Source: DATKAS01 sp963773315
GTDB lineage: Bacteria; Actinomycetota; Acidimicrobiia; Acidimicrobiales; DATKAS01
Length of the DNA stretch: 64,000 nucleotides
NCBI GenBank assembly: GCA_963773315.1
Contig: CAVZAF010000005.1
Location: forward strand, 310,001 to 374,000
Reading direction: 5' to 3'
Part shown: positions 37,541-46,527 of the stretch, one piece after another
How the letters are laid out: each line of letters starts with the position of its first letter
Position numbering within the stretch: the stretch's first letter is position 1
Program-made: the position numbers and the translations under genes
Notes under the pieces: generated by a model
What the model was told of the DNA's origin: nothing
The model's input: only the letters and a program-made list of their open reading frames with translations
The model's database searches: none

Positions 37541-37927
37541 ATGTTCGAGACGAAGGTCTTGCCCGCCCGACGGGATGTCGTCGCGCCCGACGGGGCGGAC
37601 GTCCGGATGCTGCTCGGCTTGCCCGGCGGCACCATGGCCCACTTCGAGCTCGCTCCTGGCGCCGTGTCGACGGGGGTGCGTCACCGCACCGTCGAGGAGA
37701 TCTGGTACGTGGTCTCGGGATGGGGGTCGATCTGGCGGCGGCTCGGGGACGACGAGCAGATCGTCGATCTCGACGCGGGCCTCTGCGTGACGATCCCCGT
37801 AGAGACCGAGTTCCAGTTCAGGTGTGACAGCGACTCGCCCCTCCGGATCGTCGCGATCACGATGCCGCCGTGGCCCGGCGACGACGAGGCGACGCGGGTA
37901 CCGGGTCCGTGGCGCCCGACGGTGTGA
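37541..37927 (+). CDS. Cupin-domain protein
   Basis: Single-domain beta-barrel protein of 128 residues. First cupin motif: GVRHRTVEEIWYVVSGWGSI (H, x, then E at the usual spacing, G); second motif weaker: VTIPVETEFQFRCDSDSPLR. A metal site is plausible from the His and Glu, although the second HxH His is Arg. ATG has a GGGGG segment directly upstream. Role unknown; such proteins include small-molecule isomerases, dioxygenase-like proteins and sugar-binding regulators. Confidence 0.82.
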   Translation: MFETKVLPARRDVVAPDGADVRMLLGLPGGTMAHFELAPGAVSTGVRHRTVEEIWYVVSGWGSIWRRLGDDEQIVDLDAGLCVTIPVETEFQFRCDSDSPLRIVAITMPPWPGDDEATRVPGPWRPTV

Positions 37928-37946
37928 CGGCGACTAGACATGACCC

Positions 37947-38165
37947 ATGCTGCATGAAGCGACTCTCGTGACCGACTTCGCCACCGAGCTCGTCGACGAG
38001 GTTGTGGGCGCGAGCTCCCGCAAATGGGCGATCGCTGCTCTCGCGCTCCTCGTGGGCGCCGGCCTCGCTCTGTGGTTGGTGAAGCGGAGGTCCCGCGGTG
38101 AGGAGATCGCGAGCGAGGTCACGCCAGTGCCGGCGACGCCGTCGGGGGCCGCCGCCGCCAGCTAG
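37947..38165 (+). CDS. Small single-pass membrane protein (72 aa)
   Basis: ATG 19 bp after the cupin stop. The product has a helical N-terminus (MLHEATLVTDFATELVDEVV), one transmembrane helix (WAIAALALLVGAGLALWLV), a basic stop-transfer KRRSRGEE and an Ala/Pro-rich tail. No family recognised. It is followed by a terminator hairpin, which supports it as the last gene of the unit. Confidence 0.6.
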   Translation: MLHEATLVTDFATELVDEVVGASSRKWAIAALALLVGAGLALWLVKRRSRGEEIASEVTPVPATPSGAAAAS

Positions 38166-38198
38166 ACCGAGGGCCGTCCCCAGCGTTCTCAAGCGAAG

Positions 38199-38225
38199 AA
38201 CCCGCCAGCGGTGGCGGGGTTTTGA
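38199..38225 (+). terminator. Rho-independent terminator
   Basis: The perfect stem CCCGCCA/TGGCGGG (7 bp) with a GCGG loop is followed by GTTTTG, and AA before the stem can extend pairing. It lies 35 bp after the small membrane protein gene and before the stop of the convergent phosphatase gene. Confidence 0.75.
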
Positions 38226-38243
38226 AACGAGAACGGGAGGAGG

Positions 38244-38747
38244 TCACGCGAGTGAGGCAAGCTCCTCGAGGAAGAGCGCTTGAGCGAGCGTCTGCGGTCC
38301 GGCCATGGGGCGACTCGACGCGACGGTCGCGAGCGCGTCGTCGAGCGAGAGGCCTCGGCGCATGAGCAGCGCTACCGCGACGGTGCCAGCCCGCCCCACG
38401 CCCGCGCCGCAGTGGACGATCACACCTTCGTCCTCGTCGAGGCGCCGCGCGATCTCGGCGAACAGCGGCTGCACCTCGTCGAGCGACGGGGCGTGCATGT
38501 CGTGGAGGGGGAACCAGATCGCGCGGTCGGCCGCGGTGTGCAGCAGCCAGTCGACGTAGTCGGGATAGCGGTCTTCGAGCTCGACCCGCTCGTTCAGGCA
38601 CACAACGACGGCCGCGCCGGTGCGCGCGAGCGCGACCTCAGGATCGGGCCCGATGAAGTGCTTGCCGCAGAGCCACACCCGGCCGGGGCCGGGGACGGGC
38701 ACCTCGTCGATCCCTCCGTTGCGCGACCGCTCGTCCCAGGGGCTCAC
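38244..38747 (-). CDS. Dual-specificity/tyrosine phosphatase-like protein
   Basis: Protein of 167 residues with the Cys-based phosphatase loop VIVHCGAGVGRAGTVA (HCx5R complete). The general-acid region may be the Asp in WFPLHDMHAPSLDEV. N-terminal strand GRVWLCGKHFIGPD and VVVCLNERVELEDRYPDYVD fit the DSP fold. GTG was chosen because it overlaps the upstream stop (GTGA) and avoids a low-complexity Arg-rich extension. It is encoded downstream of the flavoprotein gene; targets unknown. Confidence 0.87.
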   Translation of the reverse strand: MSPWDERSRNGGIDEVPVPGPGRVWLCGKHFIGPDPEVALARTGAAVVVCLNERVELEDRYPDYVDWLLHTAADRAIWFPLHDMHAPSLDEVQPLFAEIARRLDEDEGVIVHCGAGVGRAGTVAVALLMRRGLSLDDALATVASSRPMAGPQTLAQALFLEELASLA

Positions 38748-39917
38748 GCTTCGTCGGGAACGAGGTCGAGCAGGATCCAGTGCATCCCGCCCGCGAGGCC
38801 GGCGAGCTCGCGTCCGCAGTTGCGCCACGCGTTCGGACCGGATGTCACGTGCTGCGTGCCCGCGTGCACGTCGCGCACCATCCGCTCGATGGGGCCGCTC
38901 CGCAGGGCGGTGGTGCCGCCGGCCAGGTACACGAAGTTGGCGACGTCGAGCAGGGTCTTCGTGATGTGGCCGAGCGCGAGGCGGATGAGCGTGTCCTGGC
39001 GCACTGAGATCGCCTCACCCGCATTGAAGGTCTGCTCGACGTCGCGCCAGGCCTCCAACACGAACGCGCGCGCCGCGCGGTAGGCGGCCTCGTGCTCCGC
39101 GTACTGCGTCTGGAAGTGATCGGACTCGGCGATGCTGCCGGCACGGCCCTTCTTCGCGCGCGACCAGGCCTTTGAGCTCGTCGAGCAAGCGGCGACCAAC
39201 ACCCATCGCCCAGCCCGAGTGGCAGACCATCGCGAACGCGATGATGCCGAGACGGTAGATGTCGCCTCGACTCCCGTCGCGGGTGAACGCGAAGTGGCAG
39301 AACTCCTCGGGCACGAAGACGTCGGTCATCGTGTAGTCGATGCTGCCGGTGCCGCGAAGGCCGAGCACGTCCCACGAGTCCTGAAGGAGCGTCGCCTGCT
39401 CGACGGGAGTGACGAAGATGCGAGGCTCGCCGGTCTCCTCGATGACGCCGAGCGAGTGGATGTAGGTGCCGTGCTTGAGGCCCGACCCGAAGCTCCACTC
39501 CCCGGAAAGGAGGTACCCGCCCTCGACGGTCCGCGCGGTGCCTGGCCGCGTGCCTTGCCCGGCGATGACGGGGTACTGGCCGTCGTGAAACAGCTCTTCG
39601 ACCGCGTGGGGTCCGAGGTAGGCGGCGGCGACACCGGTCGAGAGGCACGCCGCCATCTGCACCCAGCCGGCGGACGGGTCGCCGTACGACGTGATCTCGA
39701 GCACCTCGAGCGAGTCGAGCGGACCGAGCTCAGACCCACCGAGCGCCTGCGGCACCCACATGAGGAACATCCCGTCGCGGTGGAACGCGCTGACGACCTC
39801 GGGCGCCAGCTCTCCCGCCTCGTCGGAATGCTGCTGGTTCTCGTCGAGCAGCGGCAGCATCGCCGCGGCCCGCTTGGCCAGCTCGGTGTGGGTCTCGAAC
39901 GTCGGGCTCAGCGTCAC
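38744..39917 (-). CDS. Acyl-CoA dehydrogenase-fold flavoprotein (HsaA/group D monooxygenase-like), one frameshift
   Basis: A protein of about 390 residues once the frame is corrected. The N-terminal helices (LLDENQQHSDEAGELAPEVV, FHRDGMFLMWVPQALGGSEL) and middle strand domain (YLLSGEWSFGSGLKHGTYIH) match flavin-dependent monooxygenases of the HsaA/HpaB type more than classical acyl-CoA dehydrogenases, because the usual MTEPxxGSD loop is absent. The C-terminal domain (DHFQTQYAEHEAAYRAARAF, LLDVANFVYLAGGTTALRSG) has the type-2 ACAD form. The break near 39150 fits one extra G after CGC (GLVAR-KKGRAGS). It could hydroxylate an aromatic or steroid intermediate with a separate flavin reductase; none is adjacent. 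Confidence 0.8.
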
Positions 39918-39951
39918 GCCGGCACGCTACGTCAGCCGACGCGATGGCCGT

Positions 39952-40338
39952 TCAGCAGCGCTGGAGTGGCATGTGAGCCCAGACGACCTTGCCGCCTTGG
40001 AGCGGGTCCACGCCCCACGCGGACGTGAGCCGGTCGACGATCGTCAGCCCGAGCCCGCCCGTCTCGTCGGCTGTCCCGGGTGGTCGGTGGACCGGCCCAG
40101 CGCTGCTCGCGTCACGGACCGAGAGCAACAGGTCCTCACCATCGACGCTCGCCCGCACTGCAGGAGAACCGCCGCCGTGGATGAACGCGTTCGTGACCAG
40201 CTCGCTCAGGAGGAGGCACGCATCGTCGATCGACTGTGGCGCGACATCAACCAGGATCGAACGAAGCCACCGTCGCGCCTGAACCGGACTCTCGACCCGC
40301 TTCACCTCACCAAGGGCGATCTCGCGCTGTGGGGTCAT
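39952..40338 (-). CDS. HATPase_c_2 anti-sigma-factor-like ATP-binding protein
   Basis: Single GHKL ATPase domain of 128 residues as in RsbW/SpoIIAB-type serine kinases. N-box: LLLSELVTNAFIHGG; G1: LLLSVRDASSAGP; G2: GGLGLTIVDRLTSAWGV. No histidine phospho-acceptor or sigma-binding extension. These proteins phosphorylate or bind STAS antagonists; the STAS protein at 35 kb is a candidate partner but is not adjacent. Confidence 0.85.
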   Translation of the reverse strand: MTPQREIALGEVKRVESPVQARRWLRSILVDVAPQSIDDACLLLSELVTNAFIHGGGSPAVRASVDGEDLLLSVRDASSAGPVHRPPGTADETGGLGLTIVDRLTSAWGVDPLQGGKVVWAHMPLQRC

Positions 40339-40378
40339 CCCACAGTCGCCCTACCCCGGATGATCGTCGACGAACCGG

Positions 40379-40756
40379 TCAGCTCACCCGCAAGTCGCCG
40401 ATGCCGAGCGAGCCCGTCGCGTTCGGAGCGGCGTCGGAGCCGGAGCCGCCTTCGGCTTCGGCCTCGCTCTCGAGGATGGAGCCCGTCGTGAACAAGTACG
40501 TGCGCAGGTGCTGATCGAGCATCGGGTCCCGACGCCGCAGCCACTCGAGCGTCATCGCGGCGTGCTCCTTCTCCTCGTCACGGTTGTGCACGAGGATGGC
40601 CGCGAGCTCGGGATCGGTGGCTGCCTCCGCCCGCTGGCGGTACCAGTCGATCGCCTCGAGCTCCTCCATGATCGAGACGATCGCTCGATGGTCATCGATC
40701 ACCTCGGCCGGAAGGCGATCCTCGGGCTCGTGCAGCCCCGCACTCGATGCAGCCAT
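40379..40756 (-). CDS. Encapsulated ferritin-like protein (EncFtn) with encapsulin-targeting tail
   Basis: Ferroxidase of the EncFtn family, 125 residues, very similar to the Rhodospirillum rubrum protein. The two-helix core reads HRAIVSIMEELEAIDWYRQR and NRDEEKEHAAMTLEWLRRRD, with ferroxidase Glu32, Glu62 and His65 and gate residues Trp38 and Tyr39 in place. LRTYLFTTGSI closes the core. After an acidic Gly/Ser linker the last residues, GSLGIGDLRVS, match the cargo-loading peptide that anchors EncFtn inside encapsulin shells. No encapsulin gene lies next to it or anywhere in this window. Function: oxidation and storage of iron in a protein nanocompartment. Confidence 0.93.
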   Translation of the reverse strand: MAASSAGLHEPEDRLPAEVIDDHRAIVSIMEELEAIDWYRQRAEAATDPELAAILVHNRDEEKEHAAMTLEWLRRRDPMLDQHLRTYLFTTGSILESEAEAEGGSGSDAAPNATGSLGIGDLRVS

Positions 40757-40807
40757 GAGGTCCTCCTCGTCACACGTCGCTCACAGGATTGCCGCGCAAG
40801 GCGCTTC

Positions 40808-41597
40808 TCAAACCGGCTTGCGGCCCCACGCGGTCATCAACACCGGGCTCCCCAGGATCGTGTCGGGGTCCTCGAGGAGCTCGAGGTAGCGCTCGAGATC
40901 AGGCTCGGGAACGCCCTGCGCAATGAAGCCATCCCACACCTGACGCGTGTTCGCGGCGACCACCCGCGGATAGTCGTCGCCTCCGGTGCCTATGACGACG
41001 TGTCCGCTCGCACCAGTGTCGACGAGGCCGCGGTCTCGAAGGTGGCGCAGCGCGTTCGCTCCGAAGCTGTTCGCCGCGCCGCGAGCCGAGAGCAGCCCGT
41101 TGAACGCTCGTACCATGTGGTCGATCAACTCATGATCGGGTCCGTCGCGATCCGTCGTGCGGACCTCGGCCGTGTCGTAGTCCTCGACGACGATCCAGCC
41201 GCCGGGCGCGAGTGAGGCGACGAGCTTGTCGAGCACGTCGAGCCTGGCGGGTATGTGCACGAGGACGAGTCGCTCGTGGATGAGGTCCCACGGCCCCTCT
41301 GGGATCGGGTCGGCGACGACATCGACGTCCCTCGCCTCGAGCTGGGGGCTGCCGTCGTGCTGGAACCAGCGCGTGTCGAGGTCGAGCGCGAGCACACGAC
41401 CAGACGCTCCGACCTGCCCAGCCATCCACCGCGATCGAGCCTCCACCCGCACCGATCTCGAGGCAGCGGCCACCCGGGCGGAGACCGGCGCGCGCGAGAT
41501 GCGCGATCGACAGGTGGTCGAACGTGCGCTCGAGCCCTCCGAACCGATCGACCGTCGCGGGATCGGCGTTCGTGAGCAGATACTCGGACTCACCCAT
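40808..41597 (-). CDS. Class I SAM-dependent methyltransferase (one frameshift)
   Basis: Starts MGESEYLLTNADPATVDRFG after a strong GGGGAGG ribosome-binding site. Motif I is RCLEIGAGGGSIA, then the frame slips (near 41435, one extra G) and continues RWMAGQVGASGRVLALDLDT with the acidic motif II; motif III region is LVASLAPGGWIVVEDYD. The C-terminal part (LRHLRDRGLVDTGASGHVVI) fits small-molecule methyltransferases of the UbiE/Tam type. Substrate unknown. Divergent from the PAS kinase gene. Confidence 0.82.
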
Positions 41598-41684
41598 CGA
41601 ACCTCCCCACATGAGCCGCACCCACCGGCGGCGTGAACGTACCTCGGACCGGGCGCCCTCGGCTTCTGACCGAGATTTCCTGCT

Positions 41685-43370
41685 GTGGGCCAGGTCACGG
41701 CCGATAGAGCGAATGTGGAGGACTTGGGCGAAGTCGTCGCGACAGCAACCGCGTCGGCACTGCTGCTGCCGATCGGCGTGGTTGTCACCGCGCTCGATGG
41801 CACGTCGGCGTATGTCGGTGGCATCTGGCAACGGCTCACCGGGCTGAGCGCCGACGCGTGCGACGGCTTGGGGTGGCGCGGCGACGATGCCGCGGCACAG
41901 CAGGCACTCGATTGCTGGCTCGAGCATCCCCACCCGCGTCCGGCCCTTTCGCTCGACTACTGCGCGACCTCCACCGACGGGCTCGTCGGATGGGCACGCG
42001 GATGGCTCGTGCCGGCGAGCAACAGTCGGGGGGAGGTCATCGCATACGTGGGATCGATCCAGTGCGTGACCGATCTCGCGAGAAGCGAGGCGCGGCTACG
42101 ACAGCTCGCCGAAGACCCCAGCAACGCGATCGTGAGGATCGACCGCGCGGGGAAGATCACCTACGTCTCCTCGATCTTCAGGATGCTCGGATTCCCCGGA
42201 GCGCAGCACACGGGTCTGCAGATGCACACGATCATCCATCCCGACGACCTGCATCTGTTCGCTGATCGCGACACCCTTTTCGAGAACCCGGACCAGATCC
42301 GCCAGCGTCGGTTCCGGGCGGTCACCCGCGACGGCACCATCATGTGGTTCGACGCGCACAGCCACGGCGCCGTCGACCCGATCACTGGCGTCGTCAACGA
42401 GATCCAGTCGTCGCTCAGGGATGTCACCGAGCAGGTCGAGGCCGAGCAAGCCCTACGCGAAAGCGAGGAACGCTTCCGCGTACTCGCCGAGGCAGCCGCC
42501 GAGGGCGTGTGCATCAGCGACAGCGACCAGATCGTCAGCGCGAACCTCGCCTTCTCGAGCATGTACGGGTACGCAGCCGACGAAGTGGTCGGGTTGCCGA
42601 TCGCGTCACTGGTGGTCCCCGAACAACGCGACGCCGTGCTCGCGCTCCATGACGAAGAGGATGCGGTGAGCGGCGAGTTCTTCGCTCTGCGAAAGGACGG
42701 CACGCGCTTCCCTGCGTTCGCGAGCAGCCGAACCACGACCTACCGCGGTCGGTCCGTGCGAGTGACAGCCATCACCGACCTCACCGTGCTGAAGCTGAGC
42801 ATGGCCCTCGAGGAGCGACGCAGGATCGCCCGGGATCTCCACGACGGCCTGGCCCACGAGCTGTCGTTCATCGCGAGCAAGACGAAGACGGCGACTCGCA
42901 TCGCGCCGTCGGCAGAGGTGCTCGACGCGCTCGCGAGCGCGGCAGATCGCGCACTCGACGAGGCCCGTCGGGCCATCTCGGTGCTGTCGTCCGACGACCC
43001 GCCCCCATTGCCCGTCGCGATCGCACAGACCGCCGAGGACATGTGCGAGCGCTCGCTCGTCGCGCTCGCCCTGGACATGGACGCCGACATCCGCGTGCCC
43101 GCCTACGCGGTCGAGAACCTCTTGCGGATCCTGCGCGAGGCGATCGTGAACGCCGGGCGGCACGGGCTCGCCGAGAAGGTCACCGTGAGGCTGTGGCAGG
43201 ACGATCGAGTGCACCTCACCATCGAGGACGACGGCCGCGGGTTCGATCCCTCGGTGCCCGCGCGAGGCTTCGGCTTGATCAGCATGCGCGAGCGGGCGCG
43301 CGCCGTAGGTGGCGACCTCCGACTCGCGTCCGAGCCCCAGCGGGGCACCCGCATCGAGGTGACCCTGTGA
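41685..43370 (+). CDS. PAS-domain sensor histidine kinase (NarL/DesK type)
   Basis: Cytosolic kinase of 561 residues. Three PAS-like modules are seen: about 25-130 (LLLPIGVVVTALDGTSAYVG), 145-255 (SNAIVRIDRAGKITYVSSIF ... HPDDLHLFADRD) and 265-375 (RFRVLAEAAAEGVCISDSDQ). The HisKA_3 domain contains the phospho-acceptor His in ERRRIARDLHDGLAHELSFI. The ATPase domain has LLRILREAIVNAGRHG and IEDDGRGFDPSVPARGFGLI. No membrane helix, so it senses an internal or diffusible cue. GTG start; its stop overlaps the start of the response regulator. Confidence 0.92.
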   Translation: MGQVTADRANVEDLGEVVATATASALLLPIGVVVTALDGTSAYVGGIWQRLTGLSADACDGLGWRGDDAAAQQALDCWLEHPHPRPALSLDYCATSTDGLVGWARGWLVPASNSRGEVIAYVGSIQCVTDLARSEARLRQLAEDPSNAIVRIDRAGKITYVSSIFRMLGFPGAQHTGLQMHTIIHPDDLHLFADRDTLFENPDQIRQRRFRAVTRDGTIMWFDAHSHGAVDPITGVVNEIQSSLRDVTEQVEAEQALRESEERFRVLAEAAAEGVCISDSDQIVSANLAFSSMYGYAADEVVGLPIASLVVPEQRDAVLALHDEEDAVSGEFFALRKDGTRFPAFASSRTTTYRGRSVRVTAITDLTVLKLSMALEERRRIARDLHDGLAHELSFIASKTKTATRIAPSAEVLDALASAADRALDEARRAISVLSSDDPPPLPVAIAQTAEDMCERSLVALALDMDADIRVPAYAVENLLRILREAIVNAGRHGLAEKVTVRLWQDDRVHLTIEDDGRGFDPSVPARGFGLISMRERARAVGGDLRLASEPQRGTRIEVTL

Positions 43371-44026
43371 CCGAGGTCGTGCGAGTGCTGATCGCCGACG
43401 ACCACGCGCGGACGCGCGCCTCGGTGCGCCAGGCGCTCGAAGACGACCGTGGCTTCGTGGTGTGTGCCGAAGCCGAAGACGGTTCGTCTGCGTTCGATCG
43501 CGCGATCGAGACTCGGCCCGACGTCTGCCTGCTCGACATCAACATGCCGGGCAGCGGCATCGCGGCGACAGCCCGCATCGCGGCGGCCCTCCCGGGCACC
43601 CCGATCGTGATCCTGACCGTCTCGCGCGACGACAACGACCTGTTCGACGCGCTGCGCGCGGGAGCCTCGGGCTACCTGTTGAAAGACCTCGGCGACGACC
43701 AAATCGCGCCCGCGGTGCGCAAGGTGCTGGCGGGTGAGGCGAGCCTGCCCGGCACGCTGGTCGCACGGCTCGTGGAGGAGTTCCGAGACCGCGAGCATCG
43801 CCGCATCGGCATCGCGCCCGAGCAGGCGGCTCGGCTCACGGGCCGCGAGTGGGACGTGCTCGAGCTCATGCGCGAGGGGCTGTCGACCAACGAGATCGGC
43901 ACTCGGCTCTTCGTGTCAGCCACGACGGTGCGCACACACGTGTCGTCTGTGCTGAAGAAGCTCCAGGTCCCCGACCGCGACGCGGCGGTGCGACTGCTGG
44001 AAGCCTCGAGCCCTCAGCCGCGGTAG
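43367..44026 (+). CDS. NarL/LuxR-type response regulator
   Basis: Cognate regulator of the preceding kinase, 219 residues, GTG overlapping its stop (GTGA). Receiver: VLIADDHARTRASVRQALED, phospho-acceptor Asp in VCLLDINMPGSG, and Lys in GYLLKDLGDDQIAPAVRKVL. DNA-binding: ARLTGREWDVLELMREGLST, NEIGTRLFVSATTVRTHVSS. The target genes are unknown. The 3' end overlaps the convergent luciferase-like gene by 13 bp. Confidence 0.93.
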   Translation: MTEVVRVLIADDHARTRASVRQALEDDRGFVVCAEAEDGSSAFDRAIETRPDVCLLDINMPGSGIAATARIAAALPGTPIVILTVSRDDNDLFDALRAGASGYLLKDLGDDQIAPAVRKVLAGEASLPGTLVARLVEEFRDREHRRIGIAPEQAARLTGREWDVLELMREGLSTNEIGTRLFVSATTVRTHVSSVLKKLQVPDRDAAVRLLEASSPQPR

Positions 44027-44913
44027 GGGGCGGCGAGCTCGGCGATCTTCGCGAGCGAGTCGTCACGAGCACTTCCCGGCGGAGGAAGCGTGAAGTCGGG
44101 AACGATGAACTCGTCGACGCCGAGGGCGTGGTACTCGGCGAGGATCTCGCCGCATCGCTGAGGGGTACCGATCATCGTGGGCATCGGCAGCTGCGCGTTG
44201 CGGATGCCGTCGAGCGCCGAGTCGTCCTCGTTCATGAAGATGAGCGCCTGCGTCGACACCGCGATGTCGTCGAAGTCACGTCCGAGCGCGTCGCAATGTC
44301 CGCGCAGCACATCGAGCTTGCCGCGCATGATCTCGGGAGTCGACCACGAGTTCCACTCGTCCGCGTGCTGTGCGGCGATGCGCATCGTTCGCTTCTCGCC
44401 GCTGCCACCGATCAGCAGCTGCATGTCGGCCCGGCTCGGGCTCATCGGCGCGTCATCGATGACGTAGTAGTCGCCCTTGAACGAGAAGCGCTCGCTTCCG
44501 AACAGGCCCTTGACGATCTGCACGGCCTCTTCGAACCGGTCGAGGCGCTGCTTCGGCGGCGGCAGCTCGATGCCGAACGCGCGGTGCTCGTTCTCCTGCC
44601 AGCCGGCGCCGAGCCCGAACAGCACCCGACCTCCGCTCATCTCGTCGATGGTCGCGATCTGGTTGGCGAGGACCGCGGGGTGACGGTACGTGTTGCCGAA
44701 CACCAGCGAGCCGATGCGCATGCGCTCGGTCGCCTCGGCGAGGCCGGCCATCAGCGAGGCGCACTCCCCAGTCGGCTTCGTGTCGTCGCCCATGTTGGGC
44801 ATGAAGTGGTCGGCGACGTACACGCCATCCCACCCCGCCTCCTCGAGGGCGGTGACCTCATCGGCGATCACGTTCCACGGCTGCGCCGCGTTGGGCCAGA
44901 TCGACAACCTCAC
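44014..44913 (-). CDS. LLM class (luciferase-like) F420- or flavin-dependent oxidoreductase
   Basis: TIM-barrel oxidoreductase of 299 residues. MRLSIWPNAAQPWNVIADEV opens the barrel; GWDGVYVADHFMPN, RIGSLVFGNTYRHPAVLANQ and IDEMSGGRVLFGLGAGWQEN are characteristic, as is LLIGGSGEKRTMRIAAQHAD. In actinobacteria this subgroup (TIGR03560-type) mostly uses F420. Substrate unknown. It follows a methyltransferase gene on the same strand after a 12-bp gap. Confidence 0.9.
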   Translation of the reverse strand: MRLSIWPNAAQPWNVIADEVTALEEAGWDGVYVADHFMPNMGDDTKPTGECASLMAGLAEATERMRIGSLVFGNTYRHPAVLANQIATIDEMSGGRVLFGLGAGWQENEHRAFGIELPPPKQRLDRFEEAVQIVKGLFGSERFSFKGDYYVIDDAPMSPSRADMQLLIGGSGEKRTMRIAAQHADEWNSWSTPEIMRGKLDVLRGHCDALGRDFDDIAVSTQALIFMNEDDSALDGIRNAQLPMPTMIGTPQRCGEILAEYHALGVDEFIVPDFTLPPPGSARDDSLAKIAELAAPYRG

Positions 44914-44925
44914 GGGGTCCTCCCC

Positions 44926-45633
44926 TCAGATGGCCCGTGCAACGTACTTCGCCAAGATGCCGTCGTCCGATTGAACGGCATGCTCGATCGCGAAGCCGCT
45001 GCGCTCGATCATCGGCTCGAGCACCCACGTGAAGGTCGAATGCTCGTCTCGCACGTGCTCTTCGAGCTCGGCCCGTGTCCACACGCTCGCGACGTCGGCT
45101 CCTCCGGTTGCACACCACGCCTCGATGCGCGCCTCGACCTCGTCGGGCTCGAACGCATAGACGACGTCCCACAACCTGAGAACACCGCCGGGGCGCAACA
45201 TTCGGTGCATCCGAGCCAGAGCTGCGCCCTTCCAGAAGTCAGGCAGATGGTGCAGCACGTAACGCGAGTAGACGAAGTCGGCAGGGTCTCCTTGGTGCTC
45301 GTAGGTGAGGAACCCCGCCTCGACGACGTCGACGTTGGTGAGGCGCCGGTCGGCGATCGCCCGCCGGAGCGCGGCGAGCATCACGGGCGAGACGTCGACC
45401 GCGACCACCCGGCGACATGAGGATGCGACCGCGAGCGTGAGCTGTCCGGTGCCCGCGCCGAGATCCACAAGGATCGAGTCGGGACTCAGCCCGAGCGACA
45501 CGAGGTCGGCCACCTCGGCGAGTGCGCCTGCGTCTTCCTTCGCGTCATAGCGAGCCACGTGCTCGGCGTCGAGGTTCTCGCGGCCCGCCGACCTCACCTC
45601 GTCGAGCAGCCATCCCGGAGCGACGTCACGCAC
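44926..45633 (-). CDS. Class I SAM-dependent methyltransferase
   Basis: Protein of 235 residues. Motif I VDLGAGTGQLTLAVA, motif II RVVAVDVSPVMLAALRRAI, post-motif region FVYSRYVLHHLPDFWKGAAL and HRMLRPGGVLRLWDVVYAFE. GTG was chosen because it overlaps the upstream methyltransferase by eight bases and is followed by a plausible N-terminus (VRDVAPGWLLDEVRSAGREN). It sits between another methyltransferase and an LLM oxidoreductase on one strand, which suggests a small-molecule modification unit. Substrate unknown. Confidence 0.87.
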   Translation of the reverse strand: MRDVAPGWLLDEVRSAGRENLDAEHVARYDAKEDAGALAEVADLVSLGLSPDSILVDLGAGTGQLTLAVASSCRRVVAVDVSPVMLAALRRAIADRRLTNVDVVEAGFLTYEHQGDPADFVYSRYVLHHLPDFWKGAALARMHRMLRPGGVLRLWDVVYAFEPDEVEARIEAWCATGGADVASVWTRAELEEHVRDEHSTFTWVLEPMIERSGFAIEHAVQSDDGILAKYVARAI

Positions 45634-46492
45634 GCCGGCGCAGCTTCCACGCGAGCAGGAACGGAACACCCTCGAAGGCACCGCGCACCGCGTCGGGCAC
45701 GACTGGGTAGGCGGGCACACCGATGATCGCCGCCTCGGGCATCGTCGACTCGACGCACTCGCAGATCTCCCACCCGGTCGTGACGAACCCGTTCACGTAG
45801 GCGTTGATTTCGTGCTGGAGGTTCGGCACGTGCGCCAGAGCCAGGGTGGCACTGTCGCCGGTGGGGAAGCCCACGGTGATCCCGAGGCGCACCATCTCGG
45901 GGTGCATGTCGGAGAGCACCGCGTATCCGCCCGGCTTGACCACGCGAGCCATCTCCTCGAGCGCAGGGCGCAGGTCGACGATGTGCGTCAGCGCGAGCGA
46001 TGAGACCGCGAGGTCGAACGAGGCGTCGTCGAATGGCAGCGCATCGAACGTCCCTTGCTGGAAGTGCGCGTCGGGCACCCGGTCGCGGGCGACCGCGAGC
46101 ATCGTCTCGTTGAGATCAACGCCCTCGACCTGATGTCCGAGCTCGGTGAGGAGCAGCGACTGGCGGCCGGTGCCGCACGCGACGTCGACTGCACGGCCAG
46201 CGGGCAACCCCTCGACGAGCGCGCGAACGATCTCGGAGTCGAGCTCGGTCGCCGCGTTCGGGCCGGCGTCGTAGAGCGGCGCCCACTCGTCGTAGCCCTC
46301 GACCACCTCGTACTCGACGATGGGAATGCGGAGGTTCTGCGGGAACTCGTCGAGGTGCTCGATCACGCGCCGAGCGTCCTCGAGCCGCGGCAGGACCTCG
46401 GAAGGAGCGAGCAGGATCTTGCGCATCGCTGCAACCCCGGCGACGGCAAGGAAGTACTGCGCGGCGATGAGCTCATCGCGTCGGACGACCAT
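45626..46492 (-). CDS. Class I SAM-dependent methyltransferase
   Basis: Protein of 288 residues; ATG gives MVVRRDELIAAQYFLAVAGV, with a helical N-terminal extension of about 70 residues before the Rossmann fold. Motif I AVDVACGTGRQSLLLTELGH, motif II VEGVDLNETMLAVARDRVPD, then FDALPFDDASFDLAVSSLAL and ARVVKPGGYAVLSDMHPEM. The pattern resembles UbiE/Coq5-like enzymes. First gene of the three-gene minus-strand unit; divergent from the sulfatase gene with a 35-bp gap. Substrate unknown. Confidence 0.88.
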   Translation of the reverse strand: MVVRRDELIAAQYFLAVAGVAAMRKILLAPSEVLPRLEDARRVIEHLDEFPQNLRIPIVEYEVVEGYDEWAPLYDAGPNAATELDSEIVRALVEGLPAGRAVDVACGTGRQSLLLTELGHQVEGVDLNETMLAVARDRVPDAHFQQGTFDALPFDDASFDLAVSSLALTHIVDLRPALEEMARVVKPGGYAVLSDMHPEMVRLGITVGFPTGDSATLALAHVPNLQHEINAYVNGFVTTGWEICECVESTMPEAAIIGVPAYPVVPDAVRGAFEGVPFLLAWKLRRRA

Positions 46493-46527
46493 GCGCAGAC
46501 GGTAGCGACGGCAGGCATGATGCGGCG

